Shown here in pieces: positions 53,432 to 62,635 of a stretch of DNA of 64,000 nt. A model generated the notes under the pieces. The model did not search any database. It saw only the letters and a list, made by a program, of their open reading frames with translations, and was not told the origin of the DNA. The translations under genes and the position numbers were made by a program. The DNA is taken from the NCBI GenBank assembly GCA_002591745.1, contig PDLQ01000016.1, positions 1 to 64,000 on the forward strand, given 5' to 3'. The DNA comes from Lewinellaceae bacterium SD302. Lineage in GTDB: Bacteria; Bacteroidota; Bacteroidia; Chitinophagales; Saprospiraceae. Each line of letters begins with the position of its first letter. Position 1 is the stretch's first letter.

Positions 53432-54619
53432 ATGACCGCTAAGTCGTTCAAATCGATACTACTTTTTCTTTGTCTGCTGGGCACCCTGAATCTCTGCGCC
53501 CAATCCGCCGAGGAGCTCAAGAACCGCCGGAATAAACTGATCCGTGACCTGAAATCCACCACCCAGCAACTGGACCGGACCAAGGCGCAAAAGAGTAAGG
53601 CTATCAAATCTTTGAATCTGTTACAACAACAGATCGAACAGCGAAGGGAGTTGATCGAAACGCTGAACCAGGAAGTAGAGCTGACCAATACCCGGATTGC
53701 CGATAACCAGGATATTTTAAATTCCCTGGGCCTTGATTTGGAAAGGATGCGGTCCGAATACGCTTCCACGCTGCGGGCGGCCTATCGCAATAAGATGACC
53801 AATGGTTGGCTGGGCTTCCTGCTTTCCGCCGATGGTTTTAACGACGCTTTTCGACGCTATAATTACCTGCGGCAGTACCAACGCTACCGTCGTAATCAGG
53901 GGCGACTGATCGTGGCCACTCAGGAAAGTATGCGCAGCCGTACTATCGAGCTGGAAATTCAGCGGGTGGAAAAGGAGGAATTGCTCATAGCCGCCAGCGA
54001 GCAAGGGCAAGAGTTGGAATCTGCCCTGCAAACCCAGGTCGGTCTGGTAGATGAATTGAGTGGTGAAGAAAAGAAGCTCTTCGCCCGCGTCAAACAACAG
54101 CAACGGGAACAGGCTGCTCTGGACGCCGCTATTGAAAAAGCCATTGCCGAAGAGATCGCAACGCGAGCCAGTAGCAAGCTGAGAAATAGTGGTGACGATT
54201 TTGAAGAAAATATACCGGCCATCGGCAAGAATTTCGCCGAACAAAGGGGGCATCTCAACTGGCCCGTCCAAGGGAGCGTTATCAAACCCTTCGGGAAGCA
54301 GCCGCATCCGGATGTTCCTTCGGTGACCATCTACAATGGCGGTATCGACCTGGACGCCACCGCCGGCGCCCGCGTGCAAGCTGTCTTTACTGGCAAAGTG
54401 ATCAGTATTCGCCAGATTCCCGGCTACCGAAATACGGTGATGGTACGACACGGTGATTACTATACCGTTTACTCGAACCTGGAAAAAGTGATCGTCATCG
54501 AAGGCGACGAAGTAGAGCTCGGCACGAGTCTGGGCTTCACCAGTCAGAACGGAGATCCTTTACATTTTGAACTGTGGCGGGGGAAGGAACGGCAAGACCC
54601 GGGGAGGTGGCTGCATTAG
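53432..54619 (+). CDS. envC: murein hydrolase activator EnvC-like
   Basis: A 395-residue protein. ATG 53432 gives signal peptide MTAKSFKSILLFLCLLGTLN to CAQ; upstream codons lie in the repeat tract. Residues 25-250 are long coiled coils (EELKNRRNKLIRDLKSTTQQ and on). The C-terminal LytM domain (about 275-395) is degenerate: the first zinc motif reads YNGGIDLDA (no His), and the last is LHFELW. Loss of metal ligands is the mark of EnvC/NlpD-type activators that switch on amidases rather than cut wall themselves. Typical end of the TPR-DUF4292-EnvC order. Confidence 0.9.
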   Translation: MTAKSFKSILLFLCLLGTLNLCAQSAEELKNRRNKLIRDLKSTTQQLDRTKAQKSKAIKSLNLLQQQIEQRRELIETLNQEVELTNTRIADNQDILNSLGLDLERMRSEYASTLRAAYRNKMTNGWLGFLLSADGFNDAFRRYNYLRQYQRYRRNQGRLIVATQESMRSRTIELEIQRVEKEELLIAASEQGQELESALQTQVGLVDELSGEEKKLFARVKQQQREQAALDAAIEKAIAEEIATRASSKLRNSGDDFEENIPAIGKNFAEQRGHLNWPVQGSVIKPFGKQPHPDVPSVTIYNGGIDLDATAGARVQAVFTGKVISIRQIPGYRNTVMVRHGDYYTVYSNLEKVIVIEGDEVELGTSLGFTSQNGDPLHFELWRGKERQDPGRWLH

Positions 54620-54737
54620 GAAGGGCGGAGCCCTTGAGAACGCTTTGCGTTAGTGGATGCACACAACCTAACGCGCAGCGTACTAACGCCACAGGTGCAT
54701 TAACGCGAGGAACGAGCACACCCTAACGCAAAGCGTA

Positions 54738-55511
54738 CTAAAGCCGCAGGCCATCATACCCGACTTCCACCCCTTCCGGCAACTCTAATTGTAATTGTGC
54801 ATGGGGCGGGAAGCGGTGACTCAGGTGCGTCAGAATTGTGCGTTCGGGAGCAATTTTTTTAATGACCTCCAGGGCTTCTTCCAGATTAAGGTGGCTGTGA
54901 TGTTCTTTGTGTTGCAGACAAGAAAGAACCAGAACTCGGAGGCCTTTCAGTAAGTCTAGGGCGGCTTGTTCGAGAAATTTTACGTCGGTGAGGTAGGCGA
55001 TGTCTTCGCAGCGGAAGCCAAGGATAGGCAGCCTGCCGTGGAGAACGGGGATTGTCGTAAATGCCATGCCGCCCAGTTGTAAACTTTGGCCGGCTTTGAT
55101 TTCGTGGAGGCTCAGGGTTGGAACGCCGGGATAGGGGTTATCCGAAAAGGCGTAGGCGAATCTGGATTTGATGTCGCCGATCACTCTGGGAAGGCCGTAA
55201 AGGGGGATGTTTTCTTTTTGGCGGAAGCAGTAGGGACGCAGGTCGTCCAGCCCGGCTACGTGGTCATTGTGCTCGTGACTGTAGAGTACAGCAGCCAGGT
55301 GGCCAAAACCGTGAGCCAGCATCTGTTGGCGAAAATCCGGCCCGGTGTCGATGACTACCATCTCACCGTTTTTGCTGAATACGGCGCTGTTGCGGAAACG
55401 ATTATCACGGGGGTCATTACTGCGGCAGGCAGCACAGTCGCAGCCGATCACCGGTACACCTTGTGAGGTTGCCGAGCCAAGGATCGTGAGTCTGAGCGCT
55501 TGCTTATTCAC
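54738..55511 (-). CDS. MBL-fold hydrolase, PhnP-like
   Basis: A 257-residue metallo-beta-lactamase-fold phosphodiesterase. TILGSATSQGVPVIGCDCAACRSND with its Cys cluster is the PhnP/Lip-like N-terminus. Metal motif YSHEHNDHVAGLDDLRP is intact; further ligands in VLHGRLP, YLTDVKF and LTHLSHRF. Probably acts on a cyclic or nucleotide phosphodiester. Its start overlaps the galE stop by 8 nt, so it is the last gene of the MutS-like/galE/MBL cluster. Confidence 0.88.
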   Translation of the reverse strand: MNKQALRLTILGSATSQGVPVIGCDCAACRSNDPRDNRFRNSAVFSKNGEMVVIDTGPDFRQQMLAHGFGHLAAVLYSHEHNDHVAGLDDLRPYCFRQKENIPLYGLPRVIGDIKSRFAYAFSDNPYPGVPTLSLHEIKAGQSLQLGGMAFTTIPVLHGRLPILGFRCEDIAYLTDVKFLEQAALDLLKGLRVLVLSCLQHKEHHSHLNLEEALEVIKKIAPERTILTHLSHRFPPHAQLQLELPEGVEVGYDGLRL

Positions 55512-56529
55512 CGGCCTTGCGTTGTTCCCAGGCCCAGGCTGAGGCCAGGATATCCTCTACGCTGCGTTGAGGGTGCCAGTTGAGTTCATTATTAGCTTTG
55601 TGGTTGTCGGAATAGACGGCTACGACATCTCCGGAGCGGCGAGGTCCAATTTCGTAATTCAATTTTTGCCCGGTGGTTTTCTCAAAGGCGTTAATCGCTT
55701 CCAGTACCGTCATGCCCTGGCCGAGGCCTAAATTGAACAGGGCCGGATTTTCTTTGACTTCTCCGGCCAGCAGGTATTCGAGGGCAAGGGTGTGAGCGTG
55801 GGCCAGGTCCATAATGTGAATGAAGTCGCGCACGCAGCTTCCGTCGCGGGTAGGGTAATCATTACCGAAAACGGTCATCTTTTCTCGCTTACCAGCGGCC
55901 ACTTCGGTGATGACGGGGACCAGGCTGGCGGCGGGGTTACGGGGGTCTTCTCCCATCAGTCCGCTGGGGTGAGCACCGGCGGGATTAAAATACCGGAGTA
56001 AAACCGTCGCAAAATCCGGCTGCGCTTTGCAGTAATGCTGCAGAATGTCTTCCCCCATTTGCTTGGTCAGTGCATAGGGGCTTTCGGCCTCCAGCCGGGG
56101 CGTGGATTCGGTAACGGGCAATTCTTCAGCGTTGCCGTAAACTGAGCAGGAACTGGAGAAAACGAAGTTGCCGTTGCCGTTATTTTGCTGACCTTCGATG
56201 ACGTTAAGTAGGCCATCCAGGTTATTACGGAAATATTCCAATGGTTTTTCCACGGATTCGCCGACCATTTTCAGGGCGGCGAAATGTATGAGGCCATCGA
56301 ACTGATGACGGGAGAAAAAATCCAGGGTCGCCGTCCGGTCGGATAGATCGATGCGATGATTAATTACGCGTTGGCCGGTAATTTTTTCGATAGCGGCCAG
56401 CGGTTTTTCGGAAGCATTGATCAGATTATCTAGACTGACCACGGAAAAGCCGTTTTCCAATAAGTCGACGATGGTGTGACTGCCGATGTAGCCGCAACCG
56501 CCGGTGACCAAAATATTTCCCTTGCTCAT
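55504..56529 (-). CDS. galE: UDP-glucose 4-epimerase
   Basis: A 341-residue short-chain dehydrogenase-type epimerase. NAD-binding ILVTGGCGYIGSHT, catalytic Ser in FSSSCSVYG, and YxxxK in YALTKQMGE. RYFNPAGAHPSGLMGEDP and FNLGLGQGMTVLEAI are GalE-specific. Interconverts UDP-glucose and UDP-galactose for surface polysaccharide. It follows the MutS-like gene by 27 nt. Confidence 0.95.
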   Translation of the reverse strand: MSKGNILVTGGCGYIGSHTIVDLLENGFSVVSLDNLINASEKPLAAIEKITGQRVINHRIDLSDRTATLDFFSRHQFDGLIHFAALKMVGESVEKPLEYFRNNLDGLLNVIEGQQNNGNGNFVFSSSCSVYGNAEELPVTESTPRLEAESPYALTKQMGEDILQHYCKAQPDFATVLLRYFNPAGAHPSGLMGEDPRNPAASLVPVITEVAAGKREKMTVFGNDYPTRDGSCVRDFIHIMDLAHAHTLALEYLLAGEVKENPALFNLGLGQGMTVLEAINAFEKTTGQKLNYEIGPRRSGDVVAVYSDNHKANNELNWHPQRSVEDILASAWAWEQRKAGE

Positions 56530-56556
56530 ACTGAAATGTTCAATGCTAAAAGTAGA

Positions 56557-58374
56557 CTATTCTTTCCGGATTTTTACTTCCTCTGCGGGAATTGCAATCC
56601 CCATTTTGGCCATCAGCAGAGTGGCGTTGAAGCTTTTACAGACCCCGGCCCGCAGCTTGTAGTCGAAAACCATATCCTGGCCTTCAGTCTGGATTTCCAT
56701 CGCATAATTTTCTACCCGACTACCGACTTCATTCTCCATTTCTGCCAGTTCGAGGTCGTGGGTGGCGATGATGCCGGCTCCTTTCGATTGAATTAGTTGG
56801 CGGATCAGCGCCCTTGCGCCTACGTGGCGGTCGCGCGAATTAGTTCCTTTCAAAATTTCGTCCAGTAAGAAGAAGACCTGTTTCTCCTTTGCTTCCACGG
56901 CGGCAATGATGGCTTTAAGTCGTTTTAGCTCGGCGAAAAAGCTACTGGTGCTTTCGTGGAGGGCATCCTGGGTACGCATACTCGTCCAAACCTGCATCTG
57001 GGGCAGCCTCATTTCGGAGGCACATACGGGTGCGCCACAGAGGGCCAGCACTACGTTGATGCCTACGGTCCTCAACCAGGTCGATTTGCCGGCCATATTA
57101 CTGCCGGTGACGAGGTGGATGTGGCCATCCGTTTCAATATTCAGGTCATTAGTCACCATGCTTTTCGGTTCCAGCAGAGGATGACCCAGGTGGCTGGCAA
57201 AGTAGCAATGTTCTTGGTGAACGTCAGCGAAAGCGAAATCCGGGCGGTTGAAATGAAGATTCGCCAGACTGACCAGAGCATCGATCTCCGCCAGGCTCTC
57301 GAACCAGGCGGGAAGGGATTTCCGATGCTCGCGTCTCCACCGTTCCAGGCGGGCGATCCACTGAACGCTCCAAAGACCGGATACTTCCAGGAGAGCAGAA
57401 AAGGCGTTGTAGCGCACATCCAGCTGACTGATGGCGTAACGTAGTTGCCGGGTAGCTGAACTGGCAGACCGACCCTGGCCAAGGATAGGTTTCTGCAGTT
57501 TTTGCAGTAAAGGGCTTTCCCAGTCCGTCGCTTCAATCTGTTCCAGCAAATCGGCGTAGTAACTCAGCACGCTGCCGGCCTGGGCGGTGAAAGTGTGTAC
57601 CCGGCTGATCTCTTCACCAAATTTTCGCATCACCAAGGCTACGGGAATGAGGCCAAACAACGCCATCTGCCAATTGGGTAGCATAAACAGGCCGACTACG
57701 GTAAGCACGAAAAATAGCGGTACAAACCAGCGGGCGGCCCGGAGTAGCGGTGTTCCATAGACCAGCTCCGGTTCTTCCAGCCAGAGCTGAAGGCGCTTCA
57801 GGTACTGAGGGTCGTCTTCCAGGTCGGCTCCCCTGGCCCGGAAGATATGGCACCATTCGGGCTCCTGACCCAGTTCCCGGATAGCTGCCTGGCGTTCCAG
57901 AACCACGGAGGTGGGAGCGGCTTCCAGTAAAGCATCAGCTAACCAGCGTTTGCCTACGGCGGTGACACAACGGTTGAGGTATTGGAAAAGTGAGTGTGGT
58001 CCGAAGAGGTCCAGATCTGCGGCGTAGGAATGCGTAAGGTCCAGAAATTCCTGACCGCCGTCAAATATGTCGAACTCGTGTTCCAGGGCCATCAATTCAC
58101 TGGCGGAAATAGCGGCCAGGTGCTCGGCCATTGCCGAAGCCCGATAAATAGCTTGGTGTTTTTTTACGCCATAGGCGAAAAGAGGAAGAAAGATCAGGGC
58201 ACCGGCCAGGCCGAAATACCACTGGTAACTCCATAATAAAATGACCAGGGCAACGAGTAAAAAAAATATCAGGAGACGGGCGTAGGAAAGTCGGTTATAA
58301 TGAGTGCGCAAGCGGGCAGCTTCGGCTTCGAATTTTTCCTGTTCGTCGATGTAGTGAGCGCGGGGTGAGTGCAT
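56557..58374 (-). CDS. membrane-anchored MutS-like ATPase
   Basis: A 605-residue MutS-family protein without the N-terminal mismatch-binding domain. Two adjacent hydrophobic helices (about 32-75) follow an N-terminal coiled coil, so it is probably attached to the inner membrane. The lever/clamp region covers about 100-380. The ABC-type ATPase has Walker A VTGSNMAGKSTWLRT, signature STSSFFAELKRL, Walker B FFLLDEILKGTNSRDRH, and ATHDLELAEM. This Bacteroidota branch is usually annotated only as MutS-related; its DNA target is unknown and mismatch repair is unlikely. The -7 TATCTTCG ends 5 nt before ATG, suggesting a leaderless mRNA. Confidence 0.85.
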   Translation of the reverse strand: MHSPRAHYIDEQEKFEAEAARLRTHYNRLSYARLLIFFLLVALVILLWSYQWYFGLAGALIFLPLFAYGVKKHQAIYRASAMAEHLAAISASELMALEHEFDIFDGGQEFLDLTHSYAADLDLFGPHSLFQYLNRCVTAVGKRWLADALLEAAPTSVVLERQAAIRELGQEPEWCHIFRARGADLEDDPQYLKRLQLWLEEPELVYGTPLLRAARWFVPLFFVLTVVGLFMLPNWQMALFGLIPVALVMRKFGEEISRVHTFTAQAGSVLSYYADLLEQIEATDWESPLLQKLQKPILGQGRSASSATRQLRYAISQLDVRYNAFSALLEVSGLWSVQWIARLERWRREHRKSLPAWFESLAEIDALVSLANLHFNRPDFAFADVHQEHCYFASHLGHPLLEPKSMVTNDLNIETDGHIHLVTGSNMAGKSTWLRTVGINVVLALCGAPVCASEMRLPQMQVWTSMRTQDALHESTSSFFAELKRLKAIIAAVEAKEKQVFFLLDEILKGTNSRDRHVGARALIRQLIQSKGAGIIATHDLELAEMENEVGSRVENYAMEIQTEGQDMVFDYKLRAGVCKSFNATLLMAKMGIAIPAEEVKIRKE

Positions 58375-58408
58375 GGGGGCGAAGATAGACGTTAGTCGGG
58401 TAGTATGG

Positions 58409-58472
58409 TAGTAGTGATAGTCTGGTAGTGGCAGTGACAGTAAGAGCGGCTATCACCAGACTATCATTACTA
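58409..58472. repeat. 18-bp inverted repeat in the divergent promoter region
   Basis: TAGTAGTGATAGTCTGGT (58409-58426) and ACCAGACTATCATTACTA (58455-58472) pair at 17 of 18 positions. It lies in the 250-nt gap between the MutS-like gene and the PRC-barrel gene. A diverged TAGTATGGTAG word recurs at 10750-10760. The remaining 150 nt up to the PRC-barrel start are AT-rich and presumably hold its promoter. Confidence 0.55.
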
Positions 58473-58624
58473 TCAAGTTGCTTAATTGTAATCAAAAAAG
58501 TGAAATTATCATTATTTGATTAAACTTTTTGCTTACTTAGCTTGTTATATAGTTGTAATTTGATTTAATAATAGCATAGTGAGCAGTTTTACAACTGTAG
58601 ATATGTGTCTAAAAATTTATAAAG

Positions 58625-58996
58625 ATGAATACCCGATTATTGAGCTCAAGCAGCATTACCGGAACCACCGTATACAACACCCGCAACGAGAAACTGGGTG
58701 AGATTAAAGATCTGATGATCAATGTCCATAACGGACATATCAATTATGCCGTGTTATCATTCGGCGGTTTCCTGGGATTAGGTGATAAATACTTCGCCGT
58801 GCCAATGGAGGCCTTTACGATCAACCGGGATAATGAAAACTTTGTCCTGAATGTATCCAAAGATCGCTTGGAAAATGCCCCGGGATTCGATAAAGACAAC
58901 TGGCCGAGCAGTACCGATGAAACGTACACCAATGACGTGTACCGCTACTACGATTTAGAGCGTAGCCGTGTAGTAAAACCTGAAATGGTCAGTTAA
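58625..58996 (+). CDS. PRC-barrel domain protein
   Basis: A 123-residue PRC-barrel protein: SSSITGTTVYNTRNEKLGEIKDLMI, then YAVLSFGGFLGLGDKYFAVPMEAF, the family's characteristic strand set. The C-terminal 45 residues are polar. Such small PRC-barrel proteins are often stress-induced and of unknown biochemical role. The AT-rich upstream region suggests regulated expression. Confidence 0.88.
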   Translation: MNTRLLSSSSITGTTVYNTRNEKLGEIKDLMINVHNGHINYAVLSFGGFLGLGDKYFAVPMEAFTINRDNENFVLNVSKDRLENAPGFDKDNWPSSTDETYTNDVYRYYDLERSRVVKPEMVS

Positions 58997-59068
58997 TAAA
59001 GAAGTCGCCTATCACGATGCCGTACCGACGTGGTCCCACGTTGATTACGGTGGCTTTGACAAGCCAGA

Positions 59069-59104
59069 AAAACCCTGTCTACCCTTTACGGTAGATGGGG
59101 TTTT
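59069..59104. terminator. bidirectional terminator between PRC-barrel and helicase genes
   Basis: AAAACCCTGTCTACC and GGTAGATGGGGTTTT form a 15-bp stem (one mismatch pair) with a CTTTAC loop, flanked by A-rich and T-rich arms. It serves both convergent genes; the helicase stop is at its right edge. Confidence 0.8.
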
Positions 59105-60431
59105 ACTTTTTCCATTTTTTATTGGATTTACGTTTGCCGCGTTTACGGCCACGCTTTTCTTCCAGTTCCCTGCGGGTCAGATTTACCTTACTATTGCGCT
59201 TGCTCTTATTGTGGTAAGCCCCGGCCTTGGTGGTATCTAACTTGACGCGGATGTTCGCCACCTTGTTGTCCGGCATTTCCTCGAGAATAAGCTGGTCGGA
59301 AATCTCGAGGTCTTCGGGGTTGGGGCGTACCACTAACTTGGTTTGCATCAATTCTTCGGCGTTGCTGAGCTTTTCTTCTTCGTAAGGGGCGTAGAGCGTG
59401 ATGGCTACTCCGCTTTTATCGGCCCGGCCGGTTCTTCCGATACGGTGCACATAATTCTCGGCTACTTCCGGCACATCCAGATTAATAACGTGAGAGACGT
59501 CGCTGAGGTCCAGGCCCCGACTCACCAGATCAGTGGCGATGAGCATACGCTTTTCTCCACTTTGAAAAGCACGTAAACTCTCGAAGCGATAATTCTGGCT
59601 CTTGTTTCCATGAATCACTGCTACTTTGCCAGGAAAAATACCCTCCAGTGTTTCGGCTACTACGTCAGCAAGGCGTTTGCCAGGGGCAAAAACCAGTACC
59701 CGGTGGAAGGTCTCCTTATCAGCCAACAGTCGTTTCAGTAAATTGACCTTAGTATTGAAGTTAGGTAAGGAATAGGCTACCTGCTCGATCTTCTCCAAAG
59801 GCGTTCCGGAGGGAGCAGCTTCAATGGTGTCGGGAAAATCAAAGCTTTCTTCAATAAACTGGCCGATCTCTGGAATAAGGGTAGCCGAGAATAACAGGTT
59901 CTGTCTTTTATCCGGCAACTGATCGAAGATACGTTGTAGCTGGGGGCGAAAGCCGAGCTCCAGCAGTTCGTCCATCTCATCGATGATCACCCGTTTGATG
60001 GCCTTGAAGTTGAGGGTACCATGAAGGGCTAAGTCCAGCGTGCGACCGGGGGTGCCGACCAGAATGTCCAGCCCCGCGTCTACCGCATCTTTTTGCTTGT
60101 TGATGTTGGCCCCGCCGTAAACACCGACGGTCACCACGTTCTGGTAAGTGGTGAGTCGCTCAATTTCTTCTACCACCTGTACCACTAGTTCGCGGGTGGG
60201 TACGATGATCAAAACCTGCGGGAAACGCTCCTTGCTGAATTTCCACAAACGCAGCACCGGCAGGAGGTAGGCGATGGTTTTCCCCGTACCGGTCTGGGCG
60301 ATGCCCACTACGTCGCGGCCGGACATGATGACCGGAAAAGCTTTTTCCTGAATGGGCGTCGGCGTAGTCAGTCCGGCGTCATCGAGGGCGCGGAGCTGTA
60401 GGTTGGAGAGATTAAGGTCTTGGAAAGTCAT
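59103..60431 (-). CDS. DEAD-box-type RNA helicase with DEMD motif II
   Basis: A 442-residue superfamily 2 helicase. Q motif TPTPIQEKAFP, motif I AQTGTGKT, Ia PTREL, Ib TPGRTLDL, motif II VIIDEMDELLELGF, III SATL, V TDLVSRGLDLSDV, VI HRIGRTGR. Motif II reads DEMD in place of DEAD, a variation in the third position. The C-terminal tail is Lys/Arg-rich (KRGRKRGKRKSNKKWKK), typical for RNA binding. Role in ribosome assembly or RNA decay is inferred. Transcribed after purF with a 53-nt gap. Confidence 0.9.
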   Translation of the reverse strand: MTFQDLNLSNLQLRALDDAGLTTPTPIQEKAFPVIMSGRDVVGIAQTGTGKTIAYLLPVLRLWKFSKERFPQVLIIVPTRELVVQVVEEIERLTTYQNVVTVGVYGGANINKQKDAVDAGLDILVGTPGRTLDLALHGTLNFKAIKRVIIDEMDELLELGFRPQLQRIFDQLPDKRQNLLFSATLIPEIGQFIEESFDFPDTIEAAPSGTPLEKIEQVAYSLPNFNTKVNLLKRLLADKETFHRVLVFAPGKRLADVVAETLEGIFPGKVAVIHGNKSQNYRFESLRAFQSGEKRMLIATDLVSRGLDLSDVSHVINLDVPEVAENYVHRIGRTGRADKSGVAITLYAPYEEEKLSNAEELMQTKLVVRPNPEDLEISDQLILEEMPDNKVANIRVKLDTTKAGAYHNKSKRNSKVNLTRRELEEKRGRKRGKRKSNKKWKK

Positions 60432-60484
60432 AGGATAAGTTAGCCTTTATCAGGGATAGATCCTGAACTAAATTCGACGGCACG

Positions 60485-62377
60485 TTAATACGCCCGGGCA
60501 TCATTGCCCTCGTAATAGTTTACGTACGATTGGTTTACCACCCGGGTCCCACCCGCCGTAGGGTAGTCGCCGTCAAAGTACCAACTCCCATTATTATTTG
60601 GGCAGGCTTCTTTGAGGTCCTCAACGGATTGGTAGATCACCTTTACCGGAAATTTGATCTCTTTGGGGGTAACGATCTCGGCAATCTTGTCGGAAACTTG
60701 CTCGTAGTCAAATTGGGCGTAAAGCTCTTTAACGGCATTGACCTGCTGGTCGATCGGTTTTGTCAACTCTTCCTGGCAGCGCTGGTAGACCTTCTTGAGC
60801 AATTTCTTCTTGCCGTTTTCCCTAAGTAGTTCCTCCACGGCGCGGAAGGCTACGAATTCACGCATTTTAGACATGTCGATGCCATAACAATCCGGATAGC
60901 GGATCTGGGGCGCGCTGGAAACGATCACCACTTTTTTTGGTCGCAGACGGCTGACGATGCTGATCACGCTGTCTCGCAACGTAGTACCACGGACGATACT
61001 GTCGTCCAGCAATACCAGCGTGTCTACCTCATTGCGCACGATGCCGTAAGTAACGTCATAAACGTGACTGACCATCTCATCACGACTGCTGGTGTCGGCA
61101 ATAAACGTACGGGTCTTTCCGTCCTTGACCACCAGTTTTTCATTGCGGACCTTGGTTTTCAGGATTTTGCTCAGTTTTCCTTTCTTGCCCTTTTTCTGGG
61201 CATTCTGGATTTTCTTTTTCTTCCATTTATCCAACTCAATTTCCAGTCCGTCGACCATGCCGTAAAAGGCAGTCTCGGCCGTATTGGGGATGTAGCTGAA
61301 AACAGTGTTGTCAAAATCGTAATCTACGGCTTTCAGCACCTTCTTGGCCAGGCGGACACCCAGTTCCTTACGCTCCAGATAAATGTCGCGGTCGGTACCC
61401 CGGCTGAAGTAAATCCGCTCAAAAGAACAGGCCGAACGGGGCAGGGGATCGATGAAGGGCTCCATCGTTACTGTCCCGTTTTTCTTAATGATGAGGGCAT
61501 GACCGGGTTCCACCTCCTGGATTTCGGTAATGTGCTTGTTGAACACGGTCTGCAGGGCAGGGCGCTCACTGGCTACGGCTACGAACTCTTCGTCATGGAA
61601 ATAAAAAGCGGGGCGGATGCCGGCGGGGTCGCGCATCACAAAAGCATCCCCGTGGCCCATCAGGCCACCCATTACGTAGCCGCCGTCGAATTTTTTACTG
61701 GCGCGGCGTAGCAATCTGGCCACATCCAGCTCTTCGGCAATCAGTTTGTTGATCTCCATATTGGAATAGCCTTCCGGCTTGTACCAGTTGTGGATGCGGT
61801 CTACCTCGTCGTCCAGAAAATGCCCGATCTTCTCGAGCACGGTGACGGTATCCGATCTTTCTTTAGGGTACTGGCCCAATTCTACCAGCTCTTTAAAGAG
61901 CTCGGTAACGTTGGTGAGGTTGAAGTTGCCGGCTACGATCAGGCAGCGGGTCATCCAGTTGCTCTGGCGCAGGAAAGGATGGCAGGTTTCGATATCGTTG
62001 CTACCGTGGGTGCCGTAGCGCAAGTGCCCCATCATTAGTTCACCGGTATAGGGCATATTGGCCTTCAGCCACTTTCCATCGTGTACCTTTTCAGGAGGAA
62101 TCTTGTCGAAGCGCCGGTAGACGCCTTTCCACAGGTGATCCAGGTAGTTCTTGTCGCTGCTACGCTTGCGGCTGATGAATTTTTTGCCTGGCTCCACATC
62201 AAATTTGATGGTAGCCATTCCGGCTCCGTCCTGTCCGCGGTTACGCATTTTGCGCATCAGCAGTTGTAGGCTTTTCAGCCCGTGGATGGGCGTACCGTAC
62301 TTCTCTTCGTAATAATCCAGGGGCTTGAGCAGCCGGATCATGGCTAGCCCGCATTCGTGGTGGATAATATCGCTCAT
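60485..62377 (-). CDS. purF: amidophosphoribosyltransferase, long Bacteroidota form
   Basis: A 630-residue PurF-type enzyme. The glutaminase half has HHECGLAMIRL (catalytic Cys9 after removal of a short leader), RGQDGAGM, HLRYGTHG and VAGNFNLTN. The PRPP half has VLLDDSIVRGTTLRDSV. A Lys-rich insert (about 390-425, KKKIQNAQKKGKKGKLSK) and a C-terminal extension (about 560-630) make it longer than the usual 470-510 residues. This long type is common in Bacteroidota, which often carry a second, standard PurF, so its role as the main enzyme of purine synthesis is likely but not certain. Confidence 0.88.
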   Translation of the reverse strand: MSDIIHHECGLAMIRLLKPLDYYEEKYGTPIHGLKSLQLLMRKMRNRGQDGAGMATIKFDVEPGKKFISRKRSSDKNYLDHLWKGVYRRFDKIPPEKVHDGKWLKANMPYTGELMMGHLRYGTHGSNDIETCHPFLRQSNWMTRCLIVAGNFNLTNVTELFKELVELGQYPKERSDTVTVLEKIGHFLDDEVDRIHNWYKPEGYSNMEINKLIAEELDVARLLRRASKKFDGGYVMGGLMGHGDAFVMRDPAGIRPAFYFHDEEFVAVASERPALQTVFNKHITEIQEVEPGHALIIKKNGTVTMEPFIDPLPRSACSFERIYFSRGTDRDIYLERKELGVRLAKKVLKAVDYDFDNTVFSYIPNTAETAFYGMVDGLEIELDKWKKKKIQNAQKKGKKGKLSKILKTKVRNEKLVVKDGKTRTFIADTSSRDEMVSHVYDVTYGIVRNEVDTLVLLDDSIVRGTTLRDSVISIVSRLRPKKVVIVSSAPQIRYPDCYGIDMSKMREFVAFRAVEELLRENGKKKLLKKVYQRCQEELTKPIDQQVNAVKELYAQFDYEQVSDKIAEIVTPKEIKFPVKVIYQSVEDLKEACPNNNGSWYFDGDYPTAGGTRVVNQSYVNYYEGNDARAY

Positions 62378-62405
62378 TGGGAAAAAAGTGGCTCCGTTAA
62401 GAATG

Positions 62406-62413
62406 CAAAGGTA
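62406..62413 (-). promoter_or_regulatory. -7 element TACCTTTG for purF
   Basis: On the minus strand TACCTTTG lies 28 nt before the purF ATG, identical to the elements before mtaB and alaS. Confidence 0.5.
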
Positions 62414-62635
62414 GGAAAGAAAAGAGCATGGAGAATAGAGGATGAAAAATAGACGCCAGCTTTACCGTGTCCCGACAAAGGCACGGCTACTTTAGCTAAC
62501 GCTGATCGTCCTTTGTCCTCGGAGTAGAAGCCATAATTATTGTTTTGACTAACAAAGTAGCAATGTCCTGGAACGCAGTCAGCTAAGGCTTACAGTATCC
62601 ATCTGTATCGTAGTAGCCACTGGTCATACAAGACG

